DNA of 56,590 nucleotides from Clostridia bacterium. Its GTDB lineage: Bacteria; Bacillota; Clostridia; Lachnospirales; Lachnospiraceae. The stretch lies in assembly GCA_910574475.1 (NCBI GenBank), contig CAJTAT010000014.1:1-56590 (forward strand). Reading direction: 5' to 3'. Shown piece by piece: positions 49,198 to 56,590 of this stretch; position 1 is the first letter of the stretch; every line of letters begins with the position of its first letter. The notes beneath the pieces are model-generated. The model searched no databases. It saw only the letters and a program-made list of their open reading frames with translations, and was not told the DNA's origin. The translations under genes and the position numbers were made by a program.

Positions 49198-50505
49198 ATG
49201 GCACAGACAGTTAATCTTGATGCACTTATACCAAGAGAGGATTTTGATAATAAAGAAGATACAAATGGAATTCCAAGAAATGTCAGTACGCTTTCTATCA
49301 CAGATTTAAAATATGATTCATTCTTTTTTGCTAATTTAAGAAAACCAGATTTTCAAAGAGAAACAAATGAATGGGATCCTGATAAGGTAGTGAGCTTAGT
49401 TGAAAGTTTTATAGATCAACAATTAATCCCTGCAATAATTTTATGGAGAAATACAAATAGTTCTACATTTGTTATAGATGGGTCTCATCGCTTAAGTGCA
49501 TTAGCTGCATGGGTAAATGATGATTATGGTGATGGAAAAATCTCTAAAGAATTTTATGACGGTCGAATACCCGATGAGGAAATTGAAATTGCAGAAAAAA
49601 CAAGGAATCTGATAAAAAAGAAAGTGGGTTTATTTTCAGATTATGAATTGGCTATCCATCATCCAGAAAAAGTGACAGAAGAAATAGCAGCTAAAGCGAA
49701 ATTTTTAGGAGCTATACCGCTCCAATTACAGTGGGTTGATGGTAATGCTGAAAGAGCTGAACAATCATTTTTCAAGATTAATCAACAAGCGGTTTCTATT
49801 AATAAGACAGAATTAAAATTATTGAAATCAAGACGTAAACCGAGTGGTGTGGCTACGCGTGCGATTATACGGAGTGGTATAGGTCATAAATATTGGTCTT
49901 TTTTAGCGATAGAAAAACAAGTCGAGATTCAAATGGTGGCTAAGGAAATTCATTCATTATTATTTGAACCTAAACTGACAAATCCGATTAAAACATTAGA
50001 TTTGCCATTAGCTGGAAAATCTACTTCTACACAAACACAATCCTTGGTTTTGGATTTCGTAAATATTGTAAATTCAAGTAAATTTGTAAAAGAAAAATAT
50101 GAAGCTAACGATGTAGATGGTGAAATGACAGTACAATGTTTGAAGAACTGTAGAAAAATACTTTATCGCATAAATAGTTCAAATCCATCATCTTTGGGTT
50201 TACACCCTGCAATATATTTATATTCAATAAATGGTAGATTTAAAACCACATCTTTTTATGCATTGTTGTATTTTATGAATGTTTTGGAAGAAAGCAAAGG
50301 ATTTGATAAGTTTATAGAGTGTCGTGAGCTTTTTGAAGAATTGATAAGAGATTATGATTATTTAATACAAGCAATTGTAAGGAATAAGCGGGAATCAATG
50401 AAAGCATATCCATTTGTGACAGAATTTTATGTAATGGCTGTTGAGTCATTGCTTGAAACAAAAAATGTAAAGGAAACGGTGGAGCAGATTAAAAGTAGTA
50501 GATAA
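49198..50505 (+). CDS. DUF262 protein (435 aa)
   Basis: ATG 49198 with GAGGAGG upstream. DUF262 signs: KPDFQRE (about 49-55), FVIDGSHRLSALAAW (D94, R98) and SFFKINQQAV. Different subfamily from the 2387-3643 protein. Related proteins often carry an HNH or DUF1524 nuclease at the C-terminus. Here the frame stops at 50503 and an HNH frame follows in +1. A role as phage-restriction protein is possible. AT-rich and free of GGGGTA. Confidence 0.8.
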   Translation: MAQTVNLDALIPREDFDNKEDTNGIPRNVSTLSITDLKYDSFFFANLRKPDFQRETNEWDPDKVVSLVESFIDQQLIPAIILWRNTNSSTFVIDGSHRLSALAAWVNDDYGDGKISKEFYDGRIPDEEIEIAEKTRNLIKKKVGLFSDYELAIHHPEKVTEEIAAKAKFLGAIPLQLQWVDGNAERAEQSFFKINQQAVSINKTELKLLKSRRKPSGVATRAIIRSGIGHKYWSFLAIEKQVEIQMVAKEIHSLLFEPKLTNPIKTLDLPLAGKSTSTQTQSLVLDFVNIVNSSKFVKEKYEANDVDGEMTVQCLKNCRKILYRINSSNPSSLGLHPAIYLYSINGRFKTTSFYALLYFMNVLEESKGFDKFIECRELFEELIRDYDYLIQAIVRNKRESMKAYPFVTEFYVMAVESLLETKNVKETVEQIKSSR

Positions 50506-50761
50506 ATTCAGTGGAATTTTAAAAGATGCTTCATTAGAGAAAGAAGAAGCATCAAGTTCAACCTTTTCTAGGGCAGTAAAGTCTGCGACATTTATAAAAG
50601 AAGCTTTAAAAAATACTCCTAAATGTGCTATTTGTGGCGGATTATTACATAAAAGTTCTATTAGCATTGATCACATCAATAGGAAGGCTGAAGGTGGTTT
50701 GGGGAATTCTGATAATGCACAATTAACTCATCCATATTGTAACAGCACAATTAAAAATTAA
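50471..50761 (+). pseudogene. HNH nuclease tail out of frame with the DUF262 gene
   Basis: Open +1 frame without a start codon. It reads FSGILKDASLEKEEASSS, then CAICGGLLHKSSISIDHINR and KAEGGLGNSDNAQLTHPYC. It has C-x-x-C, D-H and N-x-x-N/H of HNH endonucleases. It overlaps the DUF262 gene end near an A-rich stretch (GATTAAAAGTAG). Either a frameshift mutation splitting a DUF262-HNH protein or programmed frameshifting. Confidence 0.6.
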
Positions 50762-50825
50762 AGTTATCATAAGTAGGTGGAATTTGTATAAACGAAAGGT
50801 TTTGAATAACTACGGGGGATTGTAT

Positions 50826-51686
50826 ATGAAGAAACTGATAGCAGAAGAATATAAACGGTTTGAAGACATCAAACAGATTCGTGAGGACGGTTCGGAATTT
50901 TGGAGTGCGAGAGAACTTGCGGTTGCTTTAGATTACACCCAGTGGAGAAATTTTACTGGAGTGATAAAAAGAGCAATGATTGCCTGTGAGAATAGTGGAC
51001 ATGATATTTTCCACGATTTTGCTGAGGTCAGCAAAATCGTGGAAGCAGGAGCAACAAACAAGCCTGTAAAGGATTATGAATTATCCAGATATGCCTGTTA
51101 CTTGATTGTGCAGAATGGAGACCCACGGAAAGAAGTGATTGCATTGGGACAGACATATTTTGCAATCCAGACGTATCGTCAAGAGGTAGCGGACCATTTT
51201 AATGAGTTGAGCGAGGACAATCGAAGACTTGTTGTGCGTGGAGATATTAAGCAATGGAATCAAATGCTTGCAGAAACAGCACATAAAGCAGGTGTTATTA
51301 CAAACGAGGAATTTGCAATTTTTCAAAATGCGGGTTATATGGGATTGTATGGTGGTTTAGATGTAGATGATATTCATACAAAAAAGGGATTAGAAGTTGG
51401 ACAGAAAATCCTTGATTACATGGGTAGTACGGAATTGATTGCCAATCTGTTTCGTATATCCCAAACTGAAGAAAAATTACGAAAAGATGAGGTTGATAAT
51501 GCTAAAACGGCAACGTCGGTTCATTATTCTGTGGGGAGAGAGGTGCGTACTGCAATAGAAAAGATTGGCGGGACAATGCCTGAGGATTTACCTACTCCAG
51601 AAAAGAGTATTCAACAGATAGAAAAAGAGCAGATGGCTCGTTTGAAAGCAAAAGCCAGAAAAGGAAAATTGATGCTTGATGAGTAG
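50826..51686 (+). CDS. dinD: DinD-like DNA-damage-inducible protein (286 aa)
   Basis: ATG 50826 with GGGGGA upstream. Strong DinD/BRO-N similarity: WSARELAVALDYTQWRNFTG, HFHDFAEV-type region, DYELSRYACYLIVQNGDPRK and AETAHKAGVITNEEFAIFQN. E. coli DinD inhibits RecA filaments; the homologue role on mobile elements is not settled. No GGGGTA copies. Followed at 12 bases by the methyltransferase fragment. Confidence 0.8.
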   Translation: MKKLIAEEYKRFEDIKQIREDGSEFWSARELAVALDYTQWRNFTGVIKRAMIACENSGHDIFHDFAEVSKIVEAGATNKPVKDYELSRYACYLIVQNGDPRKEVIALGQTYFAIQTYRQEVADHFNELSEDNRRLVVRGDIKQWNQMLAETAHKAGVITNEEFAIFQNAGYMGLYGGLDVDDIHTKKGLEVGQKILDYMGSTELIANLFRISQTEEKLRKDEVDNAKTATSVHYSVGREVRTAIEKIGGTMPEDLPTPEKSIQQIEKEQMARLKAKARKGKLMLDE

Positions 51687-51697
51687 GAAGAGAAGGT

Positions 51698-52144
51698 ATG
51701 CTTGGTATTAAGCATGGGTATAGAACTGCGAAAAATTGTGTTCCTATACGAGTGACGAGGCTGAAAAATTGTGTTTACATAGTAGTTCCTACACATGTTG
51801 AGACGGTTGTAATGCTTTCCCACAAAAAACCTGACAGCGTAATCAACATAAAAGTCGAGTTTGGCGAGGGTGAGGGCAAAGTGCCGCTTGATAATATTGT
51901 CAAGAGAGCCGCAGCATACAAGCCGAAAGAGCGAGTTACATACAAGATGATTAAGGAGTACATAGAAGCGAAGTATGGCTTCAAAGTACATACCGCATAT
52001 ATCGCAGAGGTAAAAAGGGAGTTAGGATTGCCGATGTATGATGCCCCGAATGCGGTAGAGGAATTGAAACAGCCGAGGAAACATCCGACGGCGGAAAAAG
52101 TGGAAGCTATAAAGGATGCGTTGAAATATTTTGAGAAAATATAA
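51698..52144 (+). pseudogene. rlmD: 3' fragment of 23S rRNA (uracil-5-)-methyltransferase with foreign 5' end
   Basis: From about 51786 the frame (HVETVVMLSHKKPDSVINIK, KPKERVTYKMIKEYIEAKYG, MYDAPNAVEELKQPRKHPTA) matches the C-terminus of RlmD/RumA proteins as I know them from Lachnospiraceae, including the H-V-E-T-V-V line near the methyltransferase end. The first 30 residues do not, and the SAM-binding and catalytic parts are absent. RumA 3' ends are known integration sites for conjugative elements, so the joint near 51786 may be an attachment-site boundary (inference). Confidence 0.75.
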
Positions 52145-52282
52145 GCATGTATCTATATATAAGATGTACATGAGGAATACTTGTTTTCATAGAGTTGTTT
52201 GATTTGTAAGAGCATCTTGTATCGGCTTTGAGTAAAGGGTATAATATTTAAAAGAATTGAATACCGATTTGGAGGGTAATTC

Positions 52283-53743
52283 ATGGAACAATTAGAATAT
52301 ATTATTGAAGATAGTACAATAGCAGAAGTGCTAGGTGTGCAAAATTTTTCAAATGAAGAATCCGCAGTCTTGGAACTCATTAAAAATGCATATGATGCTC
52401 AGTCATTAGATGTCATTGTTGTCATTTCTAAAACTCGAATTATAATTGAAGATCATGGTATTGGAATGGATCGGCAAAAAATACTCAAAGCATGGATGCA
52501 TGTTGGAAAAAGCGATAAAGAATATATTGTAGGAGAGGGTGAAACTGCAAGGGTATTGGCGGGATCTAAGGGTGTCGGAAGATTTGCAATAGCACGTTTG
52601 GGTGCAAAAGCAAGTGTTTTTACAAAGATGAAAGGACAGGAAGCGGTTTTATGGAAAACAGATTGGAATACAAATACACTGGAAACATATGTGGAGGAAA
52701 AAGAAAAAGGTACTAAAATAGTGATTGAACATCTTCGTGATAATTGGACAGAATCGCGGGTGCGTAATTTGCGTGAGTTTTTATCCAGAACCTATAATGA
52801 TGATAAAATGAAGATTCAGGTTGAGTATAAAGATGAAAGGAAGGAGGTTACAAAGTATTTTGGGAAAATACAATTAGGTGTCAACTGTGTTAGCATAATA
52901 AGACTGCGTTATCTTGCGGATTCTCTAAAATTAATATGTGATATAGAATCAGATGAGTTTAAGGAGAATGTACAAGAGTTATGTCCGGAAATTAATTTGA
53001 AAGTTCAGAAAATAGAAATAAATATAGCAGAAGAACTTGAGAATATGAAAAAAGTTTTATCAGAGGAAGCTACAGATGAAGAATGGAGAGAGTTGTTAGT
53101 AAGTGTAGGGGATTTCTCGGCAGAATTATATTTTTCATTGAAAAATCCATCGGCATTCGATGCCGAAAAATTTTGTTATAAGCATAGAATATTAGATGAG
53201 CGATATGCTCCAGGTGTTGTTTTGTATAGAAACGCATTTAGTATAACATCTTATGAAGGTAAGAAAGACTGGCTGGAATTTGGAAAGCGGTCGAGGCTAT
53301 CTCCTGCAGCAGCTACGCATCCTACTGGAGCTTGGCGTGTACGCGAAAATCAAATGTCAGGCAAGGTTATTATTGACAAAAAAGAAAATGATGGTTTATG
53401 TGATATAATAAATCGGCAAGGTTTGATGGAAAACGATATCTACAAATTATTTATTGCAATTATTATAGCAGGAATAAATTGTTTTGAAAGATACAGGCAA
53501 AGTATCATCCGTTGTATTGCTAAAAGTAATGAATCAAATAGGGAGAGAGATCCGAAAGTAATTGACCGTGTTATAAGAAATCCAGAAAAGTTGACGGAAC
53601 TTTCATCGGAGGAGACGAAACTTTTTTTACATGAATTGGAACAGATGAAAAAAGAAAATAAGGAAAGTAAGAAACAGATAGATGAAACAGAAAGAAGATA
53701 CAAATATGATATTCGTCTATTGAATAAGATTGCGTTTTATTAG
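52283..53743 (+). pseudogene. GHKL (HSP90-like) ATPase, 3'-truncated (486 aa left)
   Basis: ATG 52283 with GGAGGG upstream. Bergerat fold: AVLELIKNAYDAQ (E31, N35), IEDHGIGMD (D57, G59, G61) and GSKGVGRFAIARLG. The rest has a MORC/HSP90-like middle domain and a terminal coiled-coil (EQMKKENKESKKQIDETERR). The frame ends YKYDIRLLNKIAFY-stop. In relatives I recall, the line Y-D-x-R-x-L-N continues into a second conserved domain, so the gene seems cut by the element starting near 53.74 kb. Relatives occur in defence islands. Confidence 0.75.
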
Positions 53744-53754
53744 GAAAACACACT

Positions 53755-53778
53755 GCCAAAGGGATTTTATGCTTTGGC
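53755..53778. terminator. Hairpin at the left end of the GC-rich module
   Basis: GCCAAAG/CTTTGGC with a 10-base loop. It stands between the truncated GHKL gene and the minus-strand recombinase stop; it may end minus-strand transcription or be part of the element terminus. Confidence 0.45.
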
Positions 53779-53783
53779 GGGGG

Positions 53784-55469
53784 TCAGCCCGCCTCGGCGG
53801 TGTCAGTGGTGTTGATTTCAATATACTCGGCAATCCGGCGGAACTCGTCCGCAAACTTAAAGTGAACGCTGATATTGCCGTTTTCGTAAACCTTGATATG
53901 GTCTACCAGCTCAATCAGAATTTCCCGGGTCAGCTTTTCGATGTTCTGATATTTCGCAAAGGCTACCAGCGCGGGATGCTGCTGGTCAACGCCGTTTGAG
54001 AGCTGTTTCCGTTCAGCCGTCAGCCGGGTCAGCAAATCCGAGAGCCCGGCGGCCTGCCGCTCATAATCGGCTTTCATTTCCCGGTATTCCTGCTGGGAGA
54101 TTTCCCCGTCTTTCCAGTCTTGATACAGTGACTGCTTGTAGCGGGTGATTTTCGTCAATTCCTTTTCCTTTGCGGCTATCTGGTCATTAAGGCGGTGGGA
54201 TTGACTTTTTTTCAGCGGGGCCGCATTGATATGGGCTATCATTTCCGAATAGGAAACGGCGGTTCCCACTTGATACTGAATAGCGAACAGGACGGCGGCC
54301 TCCAGACGGTTGTGCTTGATAGAGTGCATGGAGCAGGCTGTCCGGGAGCGTTTCTTGTAAGTGGAGCAGGAATAATATACATTCTTCCCGCTCTGGCTCC
54401 GGGTCACGGCCTTGCCGCAGTCAGCGCACCTCAGAAAACCGCTGAACAAATGGAGCTCCCGCTTTTTAGGGGCCGTCCGGGTGTCACGTTTCAGAAGCTC
54501 CTGCACCCGGTCAAAGGTTTCGTGGGTGATGATAGCCTCGTGGGTATCGGGGACGCGCACCCATTCCTCCTCCGGCACAGCCTCAATCTGGTGTACCTTG
54601 TAGCTTTTCACCCGGCGGCGGCCCTGTACTAAATCCCCGGTGTAAATGGGATTTCTGAGAATATCCGTTATAATCTTGTTCCCCCACATGGGAGCGTCCG
54701 ATATAGCCGGGGAGTAGGGCAGGCCCTTTAGCTTTCGGTATGCCGTGGGGCTGGGTACGCCGTGGTCGTTCAGATACATCACAATTTGAAGTTTGGCCGT
54801 ACCTTGCAGGCACATCTCATAAATCTTTTTGACGATTTCAGCGGCCTCCGGGTCAACGATTAGCTGGTGCTTGTCCTTGGGGTCTTTTATGTAGCCATAG
54901 GGGGCAAAAGAGCCGATGTACTGGCCGTTGCGCCGCTTATAATCGAAAACCTGCCGGATTTTCTTTGAGGTCTGATAACAATACTGGTCGTTCATCACGT
55001 TTGTTATCGGAACGATGATGCTGTTCACGCTGTCCGGGTTCAGGTAACTGTCCACGCCCTCGGCCAAGCTGATAAATCGGACGCCCATCTGCACAAAAAG
55101 GTTGTCAATCAGACTGCCAGCATCGCTATAATTCCGGGCGAAACGGGAAAGGTCTTTCACCACAACGCAGTTGATTTTCCCGCTCATCACATCCCCTAAA
55201 AGCCGCTGGAAACTTTCGCGTTCCGTATCGGTTCCCGTGTGGCCGTCATCCACATACTCAACATAACTTTCAAACTCGTCAATGTGGTTACGGTGAAAAT
55301 CGCCCAGAATGTCACGCTGGTTTTTCACGCTGTTGCTGTCGTCAAGCCCCCGGTTGATTTTCTGTAAATCCTCTCGGGAAAGCCGGATGTAGCCGCCCAT
55401 TTTCCAGAGCCGGGCCGTATAGGCAGGGGTCAATGTCTGCTGATACCCTCTGTTTTTTGTTCGTGCCAT
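53784..55469 (-). CDS. Large serine recombinase, TnpX/Tn1549-associated type (561 aa)
   Basis: Start at 55469 with GGAGGAAC upstream on the minus strand. Resolvase domain: MGGYIRLSREDLQ with Ser about 31, YVDDGHTGTDTERESFQRLL, VVKDLSRFARNYSD. Recombinase domain (APYGYIKDP), zinc ribbon (CADCGKAVTRSQSG) and DUF4368-like C-terminus (HIKVYENGNISVHFKFADEF). Much more GC-rich than everything before 53.7 kb. Enzymes of this group excise and insert Tn4451- and Tn1549-like elements. It sits at the left end of its module, beside the truncated GHKL gene. Confidence 0.9.
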   Translation of the reverse strand: MARTKNRGYQQTLTPAYTARLWKMGGYIRLSREDLQKINRGLDDSNSVKNQRDILGDFHRNHIDEFESYVEYVDDGHTGTDTERESFQRLLGDVMSGKINCVVVKDLSRFARNYSDAGSLIDNLFVQMGVRFISLAEGVDSYLNPDSVNSIIVPITNVMNDQYCYQTSKKIRQVFDYKRRNGQYIGSFAPYGYIKDPKDKHQLIVDPEAAEIVKKIYEMCLQGTAKLQIVMYLNDHGVPSPTAYRKLKGLPYSPAISDAPMWGNKIITDILRNPIYTGDLVQGRRRVKSYKVHQIEAVPEEEWVRVPDTHEAIITHETFDRVQELLKRDTRTAPKKRELHLFSGFLRCADCGKAVTRSQSGKNVYYSCSTYKKRSRTACSMHSIKHNRLEAAVLFAIQYQVGTAVSYSEMIAHINAAPLKKSQSHRLNDQIAAKEKELTKITRYKQSLYQDWKDGEISQQEYREMKADYERQAAGLSDLLTRLTAERKQLSNGVDQQHPALVAFAKYQNIEKLTREILIELVDHIKVYENGNISVHFKFADEFRRIAEYIEINTTDTAEAG

Positions 55470-55717
55470 TGTTCCTCCTTCCCTATCACATTACACTTAT
55501 ATTATACCTCTGTTCCGGGGTATCAACAAGGATGCCGCTGGGCATGAAAAGGGGGCGGCACTATAAAAAGTGCCGCCCCAGCTTTGGGACATTTTGTCTC
55601 GAAGTGGGAACGGGCCGCAACAGCAGTTACAGCCCGCTCTTCTACCGAATAAGAAAGGCGGTCAGCATCTCCAGACTCTCATACACCACCAGAAAAGCGG
55701 AGCAAATGGAGGGGCAA

Positions 55718-56140
55718 TCAAGAATTTTTTTGCAAATATTTTTTCATCCTTTCGATGCCGCTGAGAACGGAGCCCCGCACCGCGCTCTTATCCACGCCCT
55801 CGGCCCGGGCAATCTCCCGGTAGGTTCTGCCCAAAATAAAGTGAGCATCTACCCGGCGGCCCTGGATCTCCGGCAGGCTGTTCAGCGCGTTCCACAAACG
55901 GATAAACCGCTCCTTGAGTTCCAGAACCTCGTCCGGGGTGAGCTCGTGCAGGCAGGCGGAATACTCGATGCCGTCATCCGCATCCAAGGAATAGTACGCC
56001 TTGTTGTAGCGGACCCGCTCGGTATAGGCCGCCTCATAGCGGACGCTGGCTCGGAGCGCCTCAGCCACATCGTCAGAAACTTCCATATATTCGTCCTGGG
56101 TGTACCAGTAGTAAAAGTCGCGCAGGTTGATGATAGTCAT
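55718..56140 (-). CDS. Sigma-70-like regulatory protein of Tn1549-type elements (140 aa)
   Basis: Start at 56140 with GGAGGTACATACA upstream on the minus strand; the longer frame to 56293 lacks a site. It begins MTIINLRDFYYWYTQDEYME and has YNKAYYSLDADDGIEYSA, SLPEIQGRRVDAHFILGRTY and the sigma-4 helix-turn-helix REIARAEGVDKSAVRGSVLS. This small sigma-like protein is conserved beside recombinases in Tn1549/Tn916-related and clostridial elements and is thought to regulate them. It precedes the recombinase in the same direction. Confidence 0.85.
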   Translation of the reverse strand: MTIINLRDFYYWYTQDEYMEVSDDVAEALRASVRYEAAYTERVRYNKAYYSLDADDGIEYSACLHELTPDEVLELKERFIRLWNALNSLPEIQGRRVDAHFILGRTYREIARAEGVDKSAVRGSVLSGIERMKKYLQKNS

Positions 56141-56590
56141 TGTATGTACCTCCATATCGTTTTTTGTTGTTAGGTTGCCGGGAAACGATATGGAGGGCGG
56201 CGGGGAGCGGCACCCCGGGGAGCCGCTCCGCACCTTGGGACTGTTTGTCCCAAAGCTGGGCAAACAAAAAACGCTTGCGCGGCAAAATACCACGCAAGCG
56301 CATAAAGTGAGAGAATGAACTATATTACAACATTTTTCGCAGAGTGTAGCGGAAAATCCTTGTCCGGAGCCTGGGCTTTTTTTGACAGGTCAGGGGGGCG
56401 GACAATATAGAAAGACACGACATTACCTCCTAAATGGTTGCCGTATCCTTCAAATAGAAAGAGCCGATAACCGCATTTTTGAACCGCTCCCTGTCAAGTT
56501 GACAGTTAAAAAATAAAAATTTTTACCTGCCAGTCGCAAAGAGGACTGGCAGAGTTTTTATGCAGCATCTTTCAAATAGTTTCTATATTC
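56141..56590. other. Upstream region of the GC-rich module
   Basis: No gene before the window ends. Hairpins: TTGGGAC/GTCCCAA near 56235-56252, CGCTTGCG (56272-56279)/CGCAAGCG (56293-56300) and CTGCCAGTC (56527-56535)/GACTGGCAG (56543-56551). The last has T runs on both sides and could be a bidirectional terminator. Minus-strand promoters for the regulator are expected here. Confidence 0.45.

Noticed and set aside
54195..54632. Plus-strand ORFs in the GC-rich module (also 55433-56173)
   Set aside because: Antisense shadows of the serine recombinase and sigma-like genes, which have clear domains.
1..56590. tRNA or rRNA genes
   Set aside because: I found no cloverleaf with a TTCGA/GTTC arm and acceptor stem, and no rRNA-like stretch; a tRNAscan run would settle this.

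Overview
The window looks like part of a large conjugative element (integrative element or big plasmid) from a Firmicute of the Clostridia, most likely Lachnospiraceae. The grounds are low GC, strong AGGAGG-type ribosome sites, plus-strand gene clusters, DUF3846, DUF4314, DUF262 and VirD4-like proteins, and a 3' fragment of an rlmD/rumA-type methyltransferase close to versions I know from that family. No host core gene other than that fragment is present, so the host is inferred.

Layout. 0.2-5.4 kb: a 5'-truncated secreted-protein gene, then an overlapping operon (small membrane peptide, unknown, DUF262, DUF3846, unknown, DUF4314). 5.35-8.27 kb: 2.9 kb without genes, holding a nested inverted-repeat element and a long degenerate repeat array. 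8.3-28.7 kb: transfer-type region with paralogous small proteins, helix-turn-helix proteins, a membrane lysozyme (VirB1-like), a VirD4/FtsK-like ATPase, membrane and coiled-coil proteins, and a 1752-residue polytopic protein (VirB6/TrbL-like). VirB4 and relaxase genes are not seen, so the transfer machinery must continue elsewhere if it is complete. 29-37 kb: regulators, a PD-(D/E)XK transposase-family protein, a 42-bp tandem array, an HD-GYP protein and an HNH endonuclease. 37-43.8 kb: a short tyrosine recombinase, T4 Rnl2-type RNA ligase, two metallophosphoesterases and unknown small genes. 43.8-47.1 kb: type I toxin, InlB-repeat surface protein, LytR-CpsA-Psr protein. 47.2-48.9 kb: large serine recombinase. 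49.2-52.1 kb: second DUF262 gene with an out-of-frame HNH tail, DinD-like protein, rlmD/rumA fragment. 52.3-56.6 kb: a GHKL ATPase gene cut short by a GC-rich Tn4451/Tn1549-type module (serine recombinase and sigma-like regulator, minus strand).

The most striking signal is not a gene. The hexamer GGGGTA, mostly as GGGGTAC or GGGGTAT and often GGGGTACT, occurs on the plus strand roughly a hundred times between 1.5 and 49 kb, in all reading frames and between genes, while its reverse complement is almost absent. It is densest in the non-coding array at 6.3-8.1 kb and nearly vanishes after 49.1 kb. This is the pattern of a polar DNA recognition sequence (Chi-, KOPS- or TraB-site-like), and the element encodes a candidate reader, the FtsK/VirD4-like ATPase at 15.5 kb. 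The link is inference. Second is the array itself with its nested inverted-repeat neighbour, a relative of which lies beside the tyrosine recombinase at 37.3-37.5 kb. Third is an exact-period 42-bp array at 32.1-32.6 kb. All counts are by eye and approximate.
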